This document shows positions 1 through 11,490 of a DNA stretch of 64,000 nucleotides, in pieces; position 1 is the stretch's first letter, and every line of letters starts with the position of its first letter. Under the pieces are notes generated by a model. The model did no database searches. It had not been told where the DNA came from and saw only the letters and a program-made list of their open reading frames with translations. This DNA is from Oopsacas minuta (taxonomy: Eukaryota; Porifera; Hexactinellida; Lyssacinosida; Leucopsacidae), in assembly GCA_024704765.1 (NCBI GenBank), contig JAKMXF010000314.1:109377-173376 (forward strand), read 5' to 3'. A program made the position numbers and the translations under genes.

Positions 1-2
1 AT

Positions 3-539
3 TTCTTTGGATCAGAGGGTAACATCATCAAATATTTACGAACAGAAGATTTGTGTAACGACAAATATTTCACTATCTTCCAATGCCACCAATGCACCAA
101 TATCTTTGAGACACAATCCATGATTAGTAATATAGGAGGCGTTATTACAAACCTGGAATCATCTGTTAATCGAAGTCTCGTTCCTATTAAATGCAAGTCT
201 TGTGGATCAACTACTGCTGTCTTAGAGAGGATATCTGGTCAATTCAAGTCAATACCTGTCATGCAAACAATTGAAATCGGACATCTACCCGAATTGCCAG
301 ACATTTTTGCAAGTGATATTGACAAACACTTTACCATCAGTCACAACCAACGGACACTTCACTACCAACTTGCTGGCTTTAGCATATTGAGTAATAGACA
401 CTTCTATTCAATCCTTTACCAAAACGGGCAATTCTATAAATATGACGGAATGAGAGAACCAATTATCCAACTTTGGGACTGTGACACTTTCATCGGATCA
501 CTCAATACTGTATTCTATCTCTTGCACTCTTCTGACTAA
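3..539 (+). CDS. USPL1/USP-like cysteine peptidase, C-terminal part (cut by window edge)
   Basis: The reading frame is already open at the window edge and ends at a TAA at 537-539, so this is the C-terminal ~178 residues of a longer protein. Two CxxC pairs (CHQC at about residue 26, CKSC at about residue 66) match the zinc fingers of ubiquitin-specific peptidase folds. They are followed by an LPELPDIF stretch and then a His-box, HFYSILYQNGQFYKYDGM, which fits the catalytic His and the YDG segment of USP and USPL1 (family C98) peptidases. The catalytic Cys would lie upstream, outside the window. No frameshift is visible, so the fragment may be functional. The dense transposon surroundings leave open that it belongs to a mobile element rather than to a host deubiquitinase or deSUMOylase gene. 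Family call is moderately sure; substrate unknown. Confidence 0.6.
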   Translation, partial: FFGSEGNIIKYLRTEDLCNDKYFTIFQCHQCTNIFETQSMISNIGGVITNLESSVNRSLVPIKCKSCGSTTAVLERISGQFKSIPVMQTIEIGHLPELPDIFASDIDKHFTISHNQRTLHYQLAGFSILSNRHFYSILYQNGQFYKYDGMREPIIQLWDCDTFIGSLNTVFYLLHSSD

Positions 540-569
540 TTCTTAGCGATTCACGACTCTTTTCCATCA

Positions 570-904
570 TTCGAAAGCGCTCAAAGGCAAGGTACATCGA
601 ACTTTGTGGGGACCTCTGCCCGAGGTTATTCAGGCAACGCAATCCCTATCATGGTGAGCCCAGATAATGGAAACGCGACCTGCAACAGCACATCCCCAGT
701 GGCGAATATCATCACTCTACCATCTAAGTATATTGCGAGAAAGGCAGCGCAACTGACGAGTCTACGCCGAGACGAAATACAGCATGGAATCAGATACAAG
801 CGAATTTCTTATCTATTTTTTAATGTCTCCTTGTCTGTGGCCGTTCGGGGTCCGTTAGCTCTCGCGTGTCTGTTAAATTACGATTCATTGTACGTGTTCA
901 TTTA
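570..904 (+). repeat. GC-richer interspersed repeat A, copy 1
   Basis: Positions 570-704 recur in inverted orientation at 6309-6442 with high identity, starting at TTCGAMAGCGCTCAAAGG and ending at CCAGTGGCG. Copy 1 stays GC-richer than its surroundings to about 904, where a small palindromic element begins. One frame through both copies reads a similar peptide (RGYSG..IPIM.SPDNGNAT), but there is no recognised domain. I treat it as a repeat, not a gene. Confidence 0.6.
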
Positions 905-971
905 TGTTGCAGCTTAGAATCAAATTTGGTGTGATCGCAATCACATCAAACTGGCTCCAACACTGCACACA
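905..971. mobile_element. 67-bp miniature element with ends like the 29.6-33.1 kb transposon
   Basis: It begins TGTTGCAG and ends CTGCACACA. Between these lies an imperfect version of the 20-bp palindrome GGTGTGATTGCAATCACACC. The same TGTTGCAG end and the same palindrome make up the terminal inverted repeats of the intact transposon at 29587-33058. I infer a minimal, non-autonomous relative. No clear target duplication. Confidence 0.5.
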
Positions 972-1131
972 TAAACAACGCGAGGTTAACGTTAAACGTT
1001 TAGCGTTAGGGGGTGGCTGTAAGGGGAAGGAAGAGGCCACCGTAGCTAACTTGTTTTGTTTCTAGAAATCTAGTGTTTTCCAGGAGTATGCAGCGTGCCA
1101 GAGGCTAGCGGTTTTCACCTCCACTCTATAT

Positions 1132-1935
1132 GTGTATCAACATTATACCAAGACTCCCGTAACAAATGCATAGTCTACGCTTGCCCAATTGATGAACATA
1201 TTTCAGTGGTATATTCCTTAAAGCTTGTTAGGAAGTATAGATAAATGGCAAAGATGAACTCGCCTACAATTCGTACTTAAGATATTCCGAATATTCAGTA
1301 TCATGCTAATGCTTGCAAAATTTTTGTTATTGATAGAATATATTGCAATATATAGATTGACATGTTAAATTATATTATTTATTATGAGTTATTAATACAA
1401 TTATCAAACTCCTACCACCTTCTGTCCAAGTAATATTATTATAAAATATTTATATATACCTGTCTATTTTTGGCATTTTGGATAATTATACATATTGTAA
1501 ATTGGTAATACGTAGTGGGAACATAGTTTACATGTTATCAAACAAATTCACTACTTTCTAGAATCCAAATCTAAATTGACTTGTTTATTCAGTTACGTAT
1601 ACGTATGGCAAGTCTAAAGTTGAATTCATTATGTACATTTAGTGGTAATTACGTAATGAAAGTGTATGGAATTTGTAAAAGTCAAATGACAGAGAAGTAA
1701 GATTACTTTAGGGTCAAAATCCCACGACCATAATACATTTTGATGCGGGTCAAAATCTTACACATAAATTACATCGTAGGATTTTGCCCCGCACCATGGA
1801 TATTTCAAAGACCTAGAACTTCTTGTCTATAACGGCCATTCAAGGCTAGTAGTAACTATTATGTACAGGTAACCGCTATGTAGATGTAGATTACTAATAA
1901 AAATATATTCATATACTAAGCGTTATAATGAAGCT
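1132..1935. other. AT-rich stretch without recognisable gene
   Basis: No coding segment was recognised on either strand. Around 1712-1795 the phrase GGGTCAAAATC occurs twice, followed by an inverted-looking GATTTTGCCCC, suggesting an unclassified small repeat. Confidence 0.4.
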
Positions 1936-2361
1936 CTAGATATTATGTAAACTGTCATTCATAAACTCTTCGATATCACTATCGTCTTCAAATGACAGGG
2001 ACATGGGCTCATTGTTGATGACCATCGCAACTTCCTTAGGCTCGATTGTAATTTCCAGCTTCTTGATTATTGTGATATACTTTTTCTGGTATCTGATGTA
2101 TAATAATTCCTTCATGACCACCGGTGACATTCTCTTTCTCATTTTTGAAAGTAGGTTGCCGGCATGGCAGAACAACCTCTCCACGGCTGCAGAAGATATT
2201 GGTGCAGATAAAATTATCTTTGCACAGGTTCGCAGACGTGTTAAGACACTGTACCGCCAAAACTGAGTTGGATCCTCCATTGGTACCCGGGTGTCTCTGA
2301 ATTCTTGGAGCTCTATATCAAGAGGAGTAACCTTTTGCCTTTTGGCTAGCAACACCAGAAT
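1936..2361 (-). pseudogene. hAT transposase C-terminal (dimerisation) fragment
   Basis: The translated frame carries the hallmark hAT C-terminal dimerisation block: FWRYSVLTRLR, then SAPISSAAVERLFCHAGNLL, then KMRKRMSPVVMKELLYIRY, followed by an acidic tail (FEDDSDIEEF) to the stop. The N-terminal BED or TTF finger, the catalytic D residues and the central domain are absent. An in-frame stop lies just upstream (about 2362-2364), so this is an orphan 3' piece of about 140 codons. A hAT-like end lies 0.4 kb away in the matching 5' position (2735-2757). The fragment is therefore probably an internally deleted hAT copy on the minus strand. Confidence 0.8.
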
Positions 2362-2734
2362 TCACGAGTGAAAGGGATGAATAGCAATAGCAATAATTGC
2401 ATCATAATTGCATAGTAATTTGTTATCTTTCACCAACATAGATCTTGAAAGAATTCAAAAGTTTAGATGAAATCTGGCACTATTCACGACACAACAATTG
2501 CTGACATTACAATTATTGGCTACCTACACGACTTCACCGATCTTACCGATAATAACTAATTTTCCATCATAATCGATTCTCAATTGGGAAATCAAATAAT
2601 TTCATAATTTGAAATTCATACGGTATGAAATAATAATCGTGTGGTGCTGGTTAGTCACATGCAATACACCAGCTTAGCAGATGGGGCTAATTGATGGGGC
2701 CGGTAAAAATTTAGATGGGGCGCTAGCCCCATCT

Positions 2735-2757
2735 AACTCATGCTAGAGCCGCCACTG
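2735..2757 (-). mobile_element. hAT-like terminal end (CAGTGGCGGCTCTAG)
   Basis: Read on the minus strand from 2757 the sequence starts CAGTGGCGGCTCTAGCATGA, the typical CAGTGGCG start of many hAT elements. A partner end with a matching 8-bp target duplication was not found. It probably belongs with the hAT fragment at 1936-2361. Confidence 0.45.
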
Positions 2758-3566
2758 AACAACACTAGAAGTGTACTTAGTAATATTGTTAATTTAATCA
2801 TAACAGCATCCCTATTATTGAATATCCCATGGATATCCATATCCACGGCAAGTCTGATAGATATGCTATTGGGATTTTGTATTGCGGACAAGATACTATG
2901 CAGCAGATCCATACAAAAGAAAATACATATTCAGAAAATAATACACAGCTTAAATTATTTAGTGGGATATGTTTCATTACTGATATTGTCAAACAAAGAA
3001 ATGTTTGTTTCATTTCATATTTTTTGTTGTTTAAGTAAATAAAACAAATTCTATACAAGTAATAGTAATTCTACTCCAGGAGTTTGGGGAAAATTTTGTT
3101 TTTGACTGAATAACGAAGCTGTGATATACAAAATATCGACGTGATAGGCAAAAATGGATAACGCTTTGGACTCAGCCGACAGGAATTAGCAATGCAACTT
3201 GTATGGTTTGTGTAAATGCTGTCGCCCAGTATTATCAATATATATGATTTTGTCGGTATACAATAAATGCAACACGGTAATTCCTTGAGTAAGAGCCCGG
3301 GCGCATATTCTTTTCGTGGTGATAATTTCATATAAATTCTTTACAATTTTTTAAAACATAAATGATTCTAGGGAAACAAATTATAGTTTGTTGACAGTCA
3401 AATGAGCAGTAAATTGTATAAAAACAAAGAAGAATTTTAGAGGGTGAGGATAATTTCTATTCAAAAGGCTTTTCCATGCCTACGACGCTCATCGAAAGAA
3501 ATATGGTATATCAAATTGGATAAATCGTTTCCTGAAGGGATTTCCTGAAGCTTTTTTGGTGATTTG
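2758..3566. other. AT-rich stretch without recognisable gene
   Basis: Several short open frames overlap on both strands here, but none shows a known domain and the base composition is ordinary intergenic. Nothing further is supported. Confidence 0.4.
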
Positions 3567-4078
3567 CTAGGGTGTGACCCGTAAAACCCGTGGTCCGTGG
3601 CCCGCTATCAAAGCCCGCGACCCGCGGCCCGCTTATTTATTCCACCAGTCCGTGATTTAGGAAATTTGTTTATTTTATGGCACTGTTGGCTGAATTCGTA
3701 AATGTATTCTCAAAGAATTGAGAATTCCTATAAATTCCGCGTTATAAGATGCGGGAAATCGTGTGCGCAAATAGTATATATATGAAACTTTATATATATG
3801 CAACACTTTGATTGTTTCATTAGTTACAGATAACACTGACATGATTCTAACTCTCTATGAGGATTATTAGATTAAACGAAAATAACATTTATAATACTTG
3901 TGATACTTACATATACTAAAATAGTAATAATTTCATGACGTAATTCTATAACTAAAGTATATTCATCATCTGTATAATTGTTCTTTTTGACTCTTTCCAG
4001 CCCGTTTTGTGCCGCGGCCCGTGGAAAAAAGCCCGCAGCCCGTGATTTACAATAAAGCCCGCACGGGTCGCACCCTAG
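3567..4078. mobile_element. hAT-type MITE, copy 1 (512 bp, perfect 8-bp TSD)
   Basis: Ends are CTAGGGTG...CACCCTAG with inverted arms of about 17 bp (CTAGGGTGYGACCCGT). Subterminal CCCGYRGCCCG motifs are repeated several times near both ends. The element is flanked by an exact 8-bp duplication GTGATTTG (3559-3566 and 4079-4086), the size made by hAT transposases. It is noncoding and almost identical to a second copy at 45521-46033. Confidence 0.9.
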
Positions 4079-4086
4079 GTGATTTG

Positions 4087-6308
4087 GAGTGAATAAAGTA
4101 TGAGTAATTCTTTGACAAACCATCCAATGAGTTCACCAAAATATGGCCGATTGGCTTGAAACTTTACCCACTGCAAAAGTCCGTTACGATTCTATAGCAT
4201 CCTGAAAGATATAACTTATCAATATGATAGTTTCCAAGAAAATTAAATACTGATTTTCCTAAATTTCTCAATGAAATTCCAAAATCAGAAATTATAAAAC
4301 TCCTCTCTAACAAAGTATTAATATCTTTAGTTTACAAGTGATAATTGACTTAGAATTAATAATTAGGTGAATTACGAAATTAGCATAATTTTCAAAAATC
4401 TTTAGGTTGAACTTGGTTCAGCCACAGTTTAACTTTATGAGATGTATTACATCGCTGCAAATATTGATAGGGATGGATCTAACAGGATACCTGCTCTAGG
4501 GTATATTTCAATATGATACAAAATTCCGAGGTCATCACTTCCCTCTGAGTTCTAAATAACTATTTCAGATTGACTCGCCTATAATTGGTAATGTGATATA
4601 TATCATTGTGATTCTTCATAGTTAACAGATCAAGGCTGGGGTTTTTACATTAGTAATGGAAAGGCACAGTAATTTTACACTTCGATAAACCAATCCCAGC
4701 AAAAAAACCGAGATTTTAGCATCTTTTTGACGCCATAAGATCACACATTTACTCGACAGTGTTGGGTTATTAGAAAATGCAGAGACGAAGCCCCACAATG
4801 TTTTAGAAAGAAATGTATAATAATTTGGCCCCTGCCCGATTTTAACTAAACCCACTGCACTAATTGGGAATAAATTACAAAATTTCCACATAAATTTTCT
4901 ATTATTACATTGCCAATGTGCTCCAAAATTTCATTTCAATTAAATTTGAAATGTATTGTTAATATTTGCGACTGAAACTGGGATCATTCATAAAATCAAT
5001 TTTCTAAAGCCGGATCAAAAATGCCCCAAATGACTGTGTCATGACATAGAAATATCCAAAATTAATCCACTATAACAGATCACGGTTGAAGCAATACGCT
5101 CCTAATGAAAAGGAACACAATTTTTTTATCACCTTGTTTTAACCAATTTCTGGACATAAACATGATTTTAGCAATATTTGAAGTTATAAAATCACACATG
5201 ATTTCCGGACCGCGTTTGGTTAACAATATACTAAACCGGTGGATATCGAACATAGAGAGCTTAAAATCAGGAACTCTACGCTCAGATTTATCCCTGAAAA
5301 CAAGTCGAAACTTATCTCTAGTACGTTTTGAAATCTACCTGGAAATGTGTGAAATATAAATAATCGCAAAAGGTGTGAGGTGTAAAACTCACTTTAGAAA
5401 AAATTGAACCCCAAGGTGGAAATCTCTGACAGAAATGTACTTGTGTACCGATTTATTGGTCAATCGGGCTATAAAATTTCGGATGGCAGCGCGGACAGAC
5501 GGACATATGCATGTCGTACATTTTCCATGACATTAAGAACATCTCCCAATAGGAGTTGCACTAATAATCAGATATGTTAAAGATTGAGAGACATAATTAA
5601 TAACTAAACAAACTATTACCAAACATAACACAGTGACTTTAAATGGCTATCCGTAGGCTTTAGGGTCTTGGGTACACTTAAAGTGCATAAAATGTGTTAT
5701 ATATCTATGGGTTATTGCATAAAACTAGTTGATTAACAGCAAAATATTTTTTGGTATGGAATATATATTTGAGTTATGACGACGTAATCACAATTTGCAA
5801 AACAAATAAACTAGCGCAAATCTATTTTAGTTTGGAATCAGGGGGATACAATCCGTTATTCACTAATTAGCTAATCACTATTTAAAGTAGATTGACCAGA
5901 TTGAATATTGTATATGGCTTCTATTTTTTGTTATGGTGACGTGAGCAAATAATACAAGTTAAATTCCAGAAATATCTGTGTTATCTGAGTTATTTAAATA
6001 AAGTGTTCACACTAAAATCATCCACAAAGGGATAAAGTGTTTAGATTATCAATTTAGCGTTCTTTTTGCTGTATTATTACGGCAATGGCAATTTTATCTA
6101 AGAAACGACTATAATTGAAATTGTAAATTTGTCCGGTAACTTGGACGTTTCGCGTGATCTTAATAACCAACGGTCAATTTCCCGTTAAATATATTTTAAA
6201 CAGTTGTAGCTTTATTGCGTTCCAAATGTTTCGTCCTGTCATAGACTCCTCAGTTGCCTCGCCTTTTAGCTAATACACATCAAATGGATCAGTGTTATTG
6301 AATGTTTA
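4087..6308. other. AT-rich stretch without recognisable gene
   Basis: No domain-bearing frame was found on either strand. Short frames at 4622-4891 (minus) and 5105-5359 (plus) show no family features. A GGACAGACGGAC motif near 5499 is a common repeat-associated sequence, but no boundaries could be drawn. Confidence 0.4.
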
Positions 6309-6442
6309 CGCCACTGGGGATATACCGTTGCGGGTCGCGTTCCCATTATCTGGGCTCGCCATGATTGGGATAACGTAGCCTGAATAGCCTCGGACAGAGG
6401 TCCCCACAAAGTTCGATGTACCTGCCTTTGAGCGCTGTCGAA
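6309..6442 (-). repeat. Interspersed repeat A, copy 2 (inverted)
   Basis: This is the reverse complement of 570-704. Both copies stop matching right after CCAGTGGCG. The pair has the geometry of terminal repeats around a 5.9-kb block, but could equally be two independent insertions. Confidence 0.6.
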
Positions 6443-6528
6443 AACTATTTCTATGGAAGTTGAAGAATGAATGCAAGACGCTATTCAAATATTAACGAAT
6501 TAAATAAAAAGTCTTGATCGTTAGTCTA

Positions 6529-7833
6529 CAGAGGCCAATAAGTTCTGGGACATAACTTTATATCGTACCAAAATCTTTCATGATTTAGATTGATTGACGT
6601 TACTGGTTTGTATTTATTCTGTTATCTCTCGCTATACAATATTTATTGAAAAATACACTATTTGAAAACCAAAAACAAATTATCAGCTATGGAGAAAGAA
6701 TAGTCGGCGATTGTTGAATTATTTCAAAAAAGGAAAAACAGAAGGAAATAATGAAACTTTAAAAAATTACCCAGACACGTCGGAATTTCGTAATCCGTAC
6801 GATAAAACGTTTCAATGAGACTGGTAATGTGATCAGGACAGAGCCAGAACTGGTCGCCCGGTCTCCATCACGACCGTAAAGATGCGAAAGGTAGTGCGGA
6901 GTCGAGTGTGGGGAAATCCCCAGCGATCGATCAGAAAAATGCTAAAGAACTGAAAATATCCCGTGGATCTCTTCAAACGATTGTCAAGAGAGATTTAGGG
7001 CTATCTTAGTTTAAGAGAAGGAAAGTCCATTCCTTTCAGACAAAATAAAGACAAAGAGGCTCTCAAAAAGCAAAGTCCTCCATACACGACTCGGAGCCCA
7101 GGGGCTGGATCAAGTCCTTTTCTCTGATGAAAATTTTTCAGCATTGAACAAGCATTCAATCTTCAAAACGATAGAATATTATCTAAATCACTTCTACTAT
7201 CCCTGATGAGTATAGGTACGTCAAAAGGGTCCAGAAACCACTCTCGTTGATGGTTTGGGCGGAGTATCTTCTGTTGGCCGGACACCACTGGTTTTCGTCC
7301 CTGCAGGGGTCAAAATCAATGTTGCAAAGTAAAAGGAGCTCATTTTACAGCCCATTGTGAAAGATCTTGGTGAGATGATGTTTGAAAACCAGCCGTTTAT
7401 ATTCCAACAAGACGGTGCTCCTGTCCATACAGCAAACAGTACTCCGGAATGGCTTCAGACAAATATTCCTGACTTTATCTCAAAGGTAGAATGGCCGCCA
7501 TCTAGCCCAGACCTCAACCCTCTAGATTTCTCAGTGTGGTCCATTTTAGAGTCAAGTGCTTGCTCGAAGTCCCATAACAGTATTGAGTCTCTAAAGCAAT
7601 CTCTGACGAGAGAATGGGCAAAAATCCCACAGAGATGCTGCATACCGTAGTGTGGACAGTCCCCGGGCGTTTGAAGGCTGTTATCAAAAAGGAATGCGGA
7701 TACATAGAATAGAGATTGTGCACAATAAAACTCATAATGCCTAACTACTCATGCTAAAACATCAACTCAATATAATGAATATTGATTAAATTATAATAGT
7801 TTTTCTATGTGTCAGAACTTATTGGCCACCCTG
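6529..7833 (+). mobile_element. Full-length Tc1/mariner-type element (1305 bp) with TA target sites
   Basis: The left end CAGAGGCCAATAAGTTCTG and the right end (read inward from 7833) CAGGGTGGCCAATAAGTTCT form terminal inverted repeats. TA flanks both ends (6527-6528 and 7834-7835). The 1.3-kb length is that of complete Tc1/mariner elements. The whole interval between the ends is transposase-derived sequence in the plus orientation. Confidence 0.9.
6693..7650 (+). pseudogene. Broken mariner-type (DD37D) transposase
   Basis: Translation in shifting frames gives an N-terminal helix-turn-helix region (TIKRFNETGNV, then GRPVSI) followed by an RSIRKMAKELKISRGSLQTI-like helix. The first catalytic Asp follows in LFSDEN near 7123. 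The continuous 3' part (7357-7650) carries the second Asp in FQQDGAPVHTAN and the third in SPDLNPLDF. There are 37 residues between the second Asp and the Asp of NPLD, the DD37D signature of the maT-like branch of the IS630-Tc1-mariner superfamily. Several in-frame stops and frameshifts upstream of 7357 mean no working transposase can be made. The family would act by cut-and-paste at TA dinucleotides. Confidence 0.85.
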
Positions 7834-7835
7834 TA

Positions 7836-8810
7836 GTGAAGCAAATTTGTGCTTTTCAGCCTGTAGGTGTGTCCGATTCCTCTACATTCCTTACACTTAA
7901 GAACATTACAAAACCTATCAGATTTGGACAGACGGTTCTTTCCACTTAATGAAGTAACACGTTCAGACTTCAATTAGCTGAATCTCCGAATTTAGGAGAA
8001 TTCGCCATTTGAAAGAACAAGATCTGGATGAAGGAATCGACTACCGTTGTAATTGATGATTTTAAGTGAAGAACATCAAGTGCTTCCTGGTTTTTCATTT
8101 AGAATGCGAAATAGTTGTGAAATTTAGTAAATTAAGTAGTATAATAAGAATTGCTTAAATTCTGAAATTCTTAAAATAAAGGGGTCGCTCAATTAAAAAT
8201 ACTTGGTGTTCATTTGGGGAAGGTTGGGGGAGGCTGGATTTAGTTCCAAATCACCAATAATATTATGACATAACCCTAAACTTGATATTAACTGGCCACG
8301 ATTGGCCACAGTGAGTTTTCGGGGTAAGTAGAGCAAGGTATTATGTGCTCGGACACATTATGTGATGCTAAAATTAACTGAACCATGGAGAAATATTCAA
8401 AGCGAAACGTTCAGTCCGATTCATAATTGAGAAGTTTATATTCTGGACTAATAATAGGTTAAAACCCTGAGCTGTCATCCACATGATTATTTTTTGATAG
8501 CTAGAATTATGTGCCCATGTATAATTATATGATAGAGGTGAATAAGAATTCAATTATAGCTATCCACTAAGTATGACATTTGATTACAAAGCAAAAGGAA
8601 TTTGTTCAAGAAAATTATGATTCCCAGGTTTCAGACTATGCTGAATCAATGGTAACATTTTCGAAACCTTATGGGGAGATGAAAAATTGCTCTAAAGCCT
8701 ATGGTGAAGCCACTGTGCATTAACACCACAGAATTCTAAAAGACAAAATAAACCAATTCAAATTTACTCTCTGAGTGCATATAACGAAATAGTATTCATT
8801 AAAGAGTAAC
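7836..8810. other. Repeat-like/intergenic stretch next to CYB5D1 exon
   Basis: This should lie in the intron downstream of the 8811-9029 exon. A minus-strand piece near 7870-7990 reads LKCKECRGIGH, loosely like a zinc knuckle, but the frame is broken and I do not call a gene. The expected last CYB5D1 exon was not found here. Confidence 0.35.
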
Positions 8811-9029
8811 CTCGATTACTTGTTCCTTTGAAATTAGTGTATCGAGAATGATTACTTTCTTTGTCTTGTCAGATAACTTTCCAATCATATACTGATCATC
8901 TACCCACCAAGGCTTACCAAAATTCCCTGCCCAATCAGTTCTTGGTCCTTGAGGAGGAATGTGGATAAATCTACCAACAGGAGTGTAGGGTACATTACAA
9001 CCAGTGATTGGATCAACATGTGTCCGTAT
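8811..9029 (-). CDS. CYB5D1: CYB5D1 (cytochrome b5 domain-containing protein 1), internal exon
   Basis: A 219-bp open segment encodes 73 residues beginning [11 protein letters not shown], with [19 protein letters not shown] and GNFGKPWW next, then [20 protein letters not shown]. This closely follows the vertebrate CYB5D1 segment after the b5 domain (HIDPLTGC, GRFVHVPPQ, SDWANDFGKPWW, then INTLTSQEHTLEV). It is preceded on the minus strand by a clean acceptor (TTTTTCCTCCTAG) and followed by a GT donor (GAG|GTTACT). The phase joins the upstream exon at 20955-21031. CYB5D1 is a heme-binding radial-spoke-associated ciliary protein in studied organisms. Transfer of that role here is inference. No stops or frameshifts, so this looks like a live host gene. 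Confidence 0.85.
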
Positions 9030-10929
9030 CTAGGAGGAAAAATATTATCTAAGCAATGATCGATATATGTAGAATCGAACCGATGTTAAATAACGGATAT
9101 GGGTACCAATATATTAATTAGGAAAATTTAAATTTCATCAAAGGTTCTATAAACAATAATTATTCAGGACCGATGCCGCCAATTAAATCTTGTGGGTGTC
9201 AATTATAATAGAATGTAGGTGACTAAACAACCTTTACCATAGAGGATAATGCAAGGTTTTCATCACAGTAGGTATCCGGGTACCCAGGACAAAATATGCT
9301 TCTCTAAAAAATTTAATAACTTAGGTATTAAATTTTAATTATCTTGAAAGTTGACAATTAGGCGGATTAAACATCATAGTAGATACATTTTCAGAATGTT
9401 TGGGCACAATTTTCTAAGAAAAAATTTAGGTTGAAGATGGTAAAGCTTAAGCTAGACTTTTGCGAGATTTAGCATAACGTGCAGAGGATTGATAAGGGAT
9501 GGTTATAACTAATTATGATTCTTGGTATCTCAAATTGTTAAAGGACAAGTACTATTATCTATAACTTCTTATCTATATTTTAATGATTTATCATGTGTGT
9601 GTAGTATACTCATTAATTTTCAAATTAAAAAGTAATTGATATCAAGACCAGAAGAAAAATAATATTTAGAAACTTCATTTGTTGTTATATACAACAGTAG
9701 TAATCTTTCTGGAATACTAGAATACATTTTTATGCAAGTGTGGGTAAACCGGATAAATTCTAAGGACAGCGAAAAAAGATAAAGCGGACTAGACTCTATA
9801 TTCCTATAGGATGCATTAGTTGCCCCTTTGCTGGAAACAAACTTCGCTTAACACTAAATATGCTATCTATGGAACTTTGATTCATCATGGGTATATTGAA
9901 TGGAATCCACAGAGATAGTGTTACAGTAGTTGGAATTTGAAAATACACAGTATTTTTCGCTCTTGGTCCAGTTTCACACAAATTTGTGAACAAAGTAGTT
10001 TAATTGAACCTTAGCTAGATATCTGAAAAATTCGATTTGAGACTTTGGAGGTGCCTTCAATCTTGCAAAAGTACTTGATACTAAACAATCTGATACTTTT
10101 AGAAGAATTTAGTAAAAAGGGTTGTGATCGGCGGTGATATGATAAATATCACTTGTTGAAACGATTTTCAATAGGAAAGTTAAACAGTACATGATTTGTT
10201 ATCAAATTTATTATTAATCGACATCAAAACTTCAAACTATTGAAACACAAGTTTTCAGGATCTCTTAACAAGATCGAAATAAATTATTCAGTAAATTTAG
10301 ACAAAATCAGACAAAAAGCAATAAAAATCCAGAATAACAAATTAATTTACAGTACCACTCAGTCTATGTGGATATCAATCAAATTTACAAGATGAGTCAA
10401 TACCGTGTAGATAACATGCGTATTTGGTTGCAAGCGATAAATGTTTTTCACAAAAGCGGCAACCGATACACACTAATCCATTGCAAACGAGATATGTACC
10501 AAAAATTTTAATATGTGGAATATCGACGATTAGAAATTAGCAATTTTCTCGAAAATTCAACATAAATTTAAGCCCCAGTCACGGAGATCTAAACCATTCT
10601 ATAAATGAATCAATATATATCTAAGAATTTTTCAGATAACAAACGATCAGGTATTCATGTTAAATACAGTAGACTCCGATTAATAGAGCCAGAGTTAATT
10701 GGGTCACTTGGCCAGAAACAGAAACTTAGAAATAGTTATAATAATCATTTCTGTTGATCGGGAAAACTTCCACATTCCGGTTAATCAAGCCAGTTGTACA
10801 TGTATGAAATCCAACAAAAATTGAGGAACAGCAGAAGTCGCAGAAAATTCTGGAATGGAATGTTGTTACATCCATTGCATATTCCTGATTTGCTATGTCA
10901 AAACAAATCTCCAAATATGGTCATGTCAC

Positions 10930-11490
10930 CCATACAATTGACGGAAATTTGATACTGAGTATGAATCTGGAGGAGAAAAGTGATAAGATTTGAAAAGGTC
11001 AGCCCTGGGGTATGTTTCGTGGAATTAGCAGACTACAAGTCAGATATATAAGAGAGATGTCCCCATCCTAATATTGTCCAGGAGCCTTGAACGTACACGT
11101 GTGCCAATTTTTAAGCATGTATCCATTTTTAAACAATATCAAGCTCATACCACCTGACTAGAAGAGAAAATATATAGTACTACAAAGCCCTCCTAGATAT
11201 AAAAATGTTCAAAGGGACAGATGGTAACCATATGAAATTTTCTATACAGTGAAATGTAACTATAAACATAAATTTATCATAAAGTGAAAGTTCAAAATAT
11301 CCATATTTTTTTCCTAAGTCATAGATGTAGTTTACTTCCAGAGTTGGTCTCAATTCGAGTACTTGCTAACAGTCAGAACAAGAAACTCAGTATTCACTTT
11401 GTATTATTTTTAATTCTCCATGTGGAAAAATAAGCTAGAACAATATAAATGAAGCAGTTAGAATATCAAGAATCCTGTAGGAAATATAAG
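10930..11490 (+). repeat. Interspersed repeat B, copy 1
   Basis: Blocks of this interval match 59230-60010 in the same order. They include GATTTGAAAAGGTSAGCCC, CAAGTGTGCCAA-like, CACCTGACT, GGGACAGATGG-like, and CAGAGTTGGT followed by GCTAACAG. A further fragment lies near 42290-42430. Noncoding and of unknown class. Confidence 0.55.

Noticed and set aside
606-917. Open frame of about 100 codons
   Set aside because: It lies in repeat A and shares a peptide with the inverted copy, but has no known domain and no start or stop shared with it. Kept as repeat only.
697-2757. CAGTGGCG at 697 and its inverse at 2757 as one hAT element
   Set aside because: Only eight bases match, the flanking 8-mers (CACATCCC and AACAACAC) differ, and the left motif is part of repeat A.
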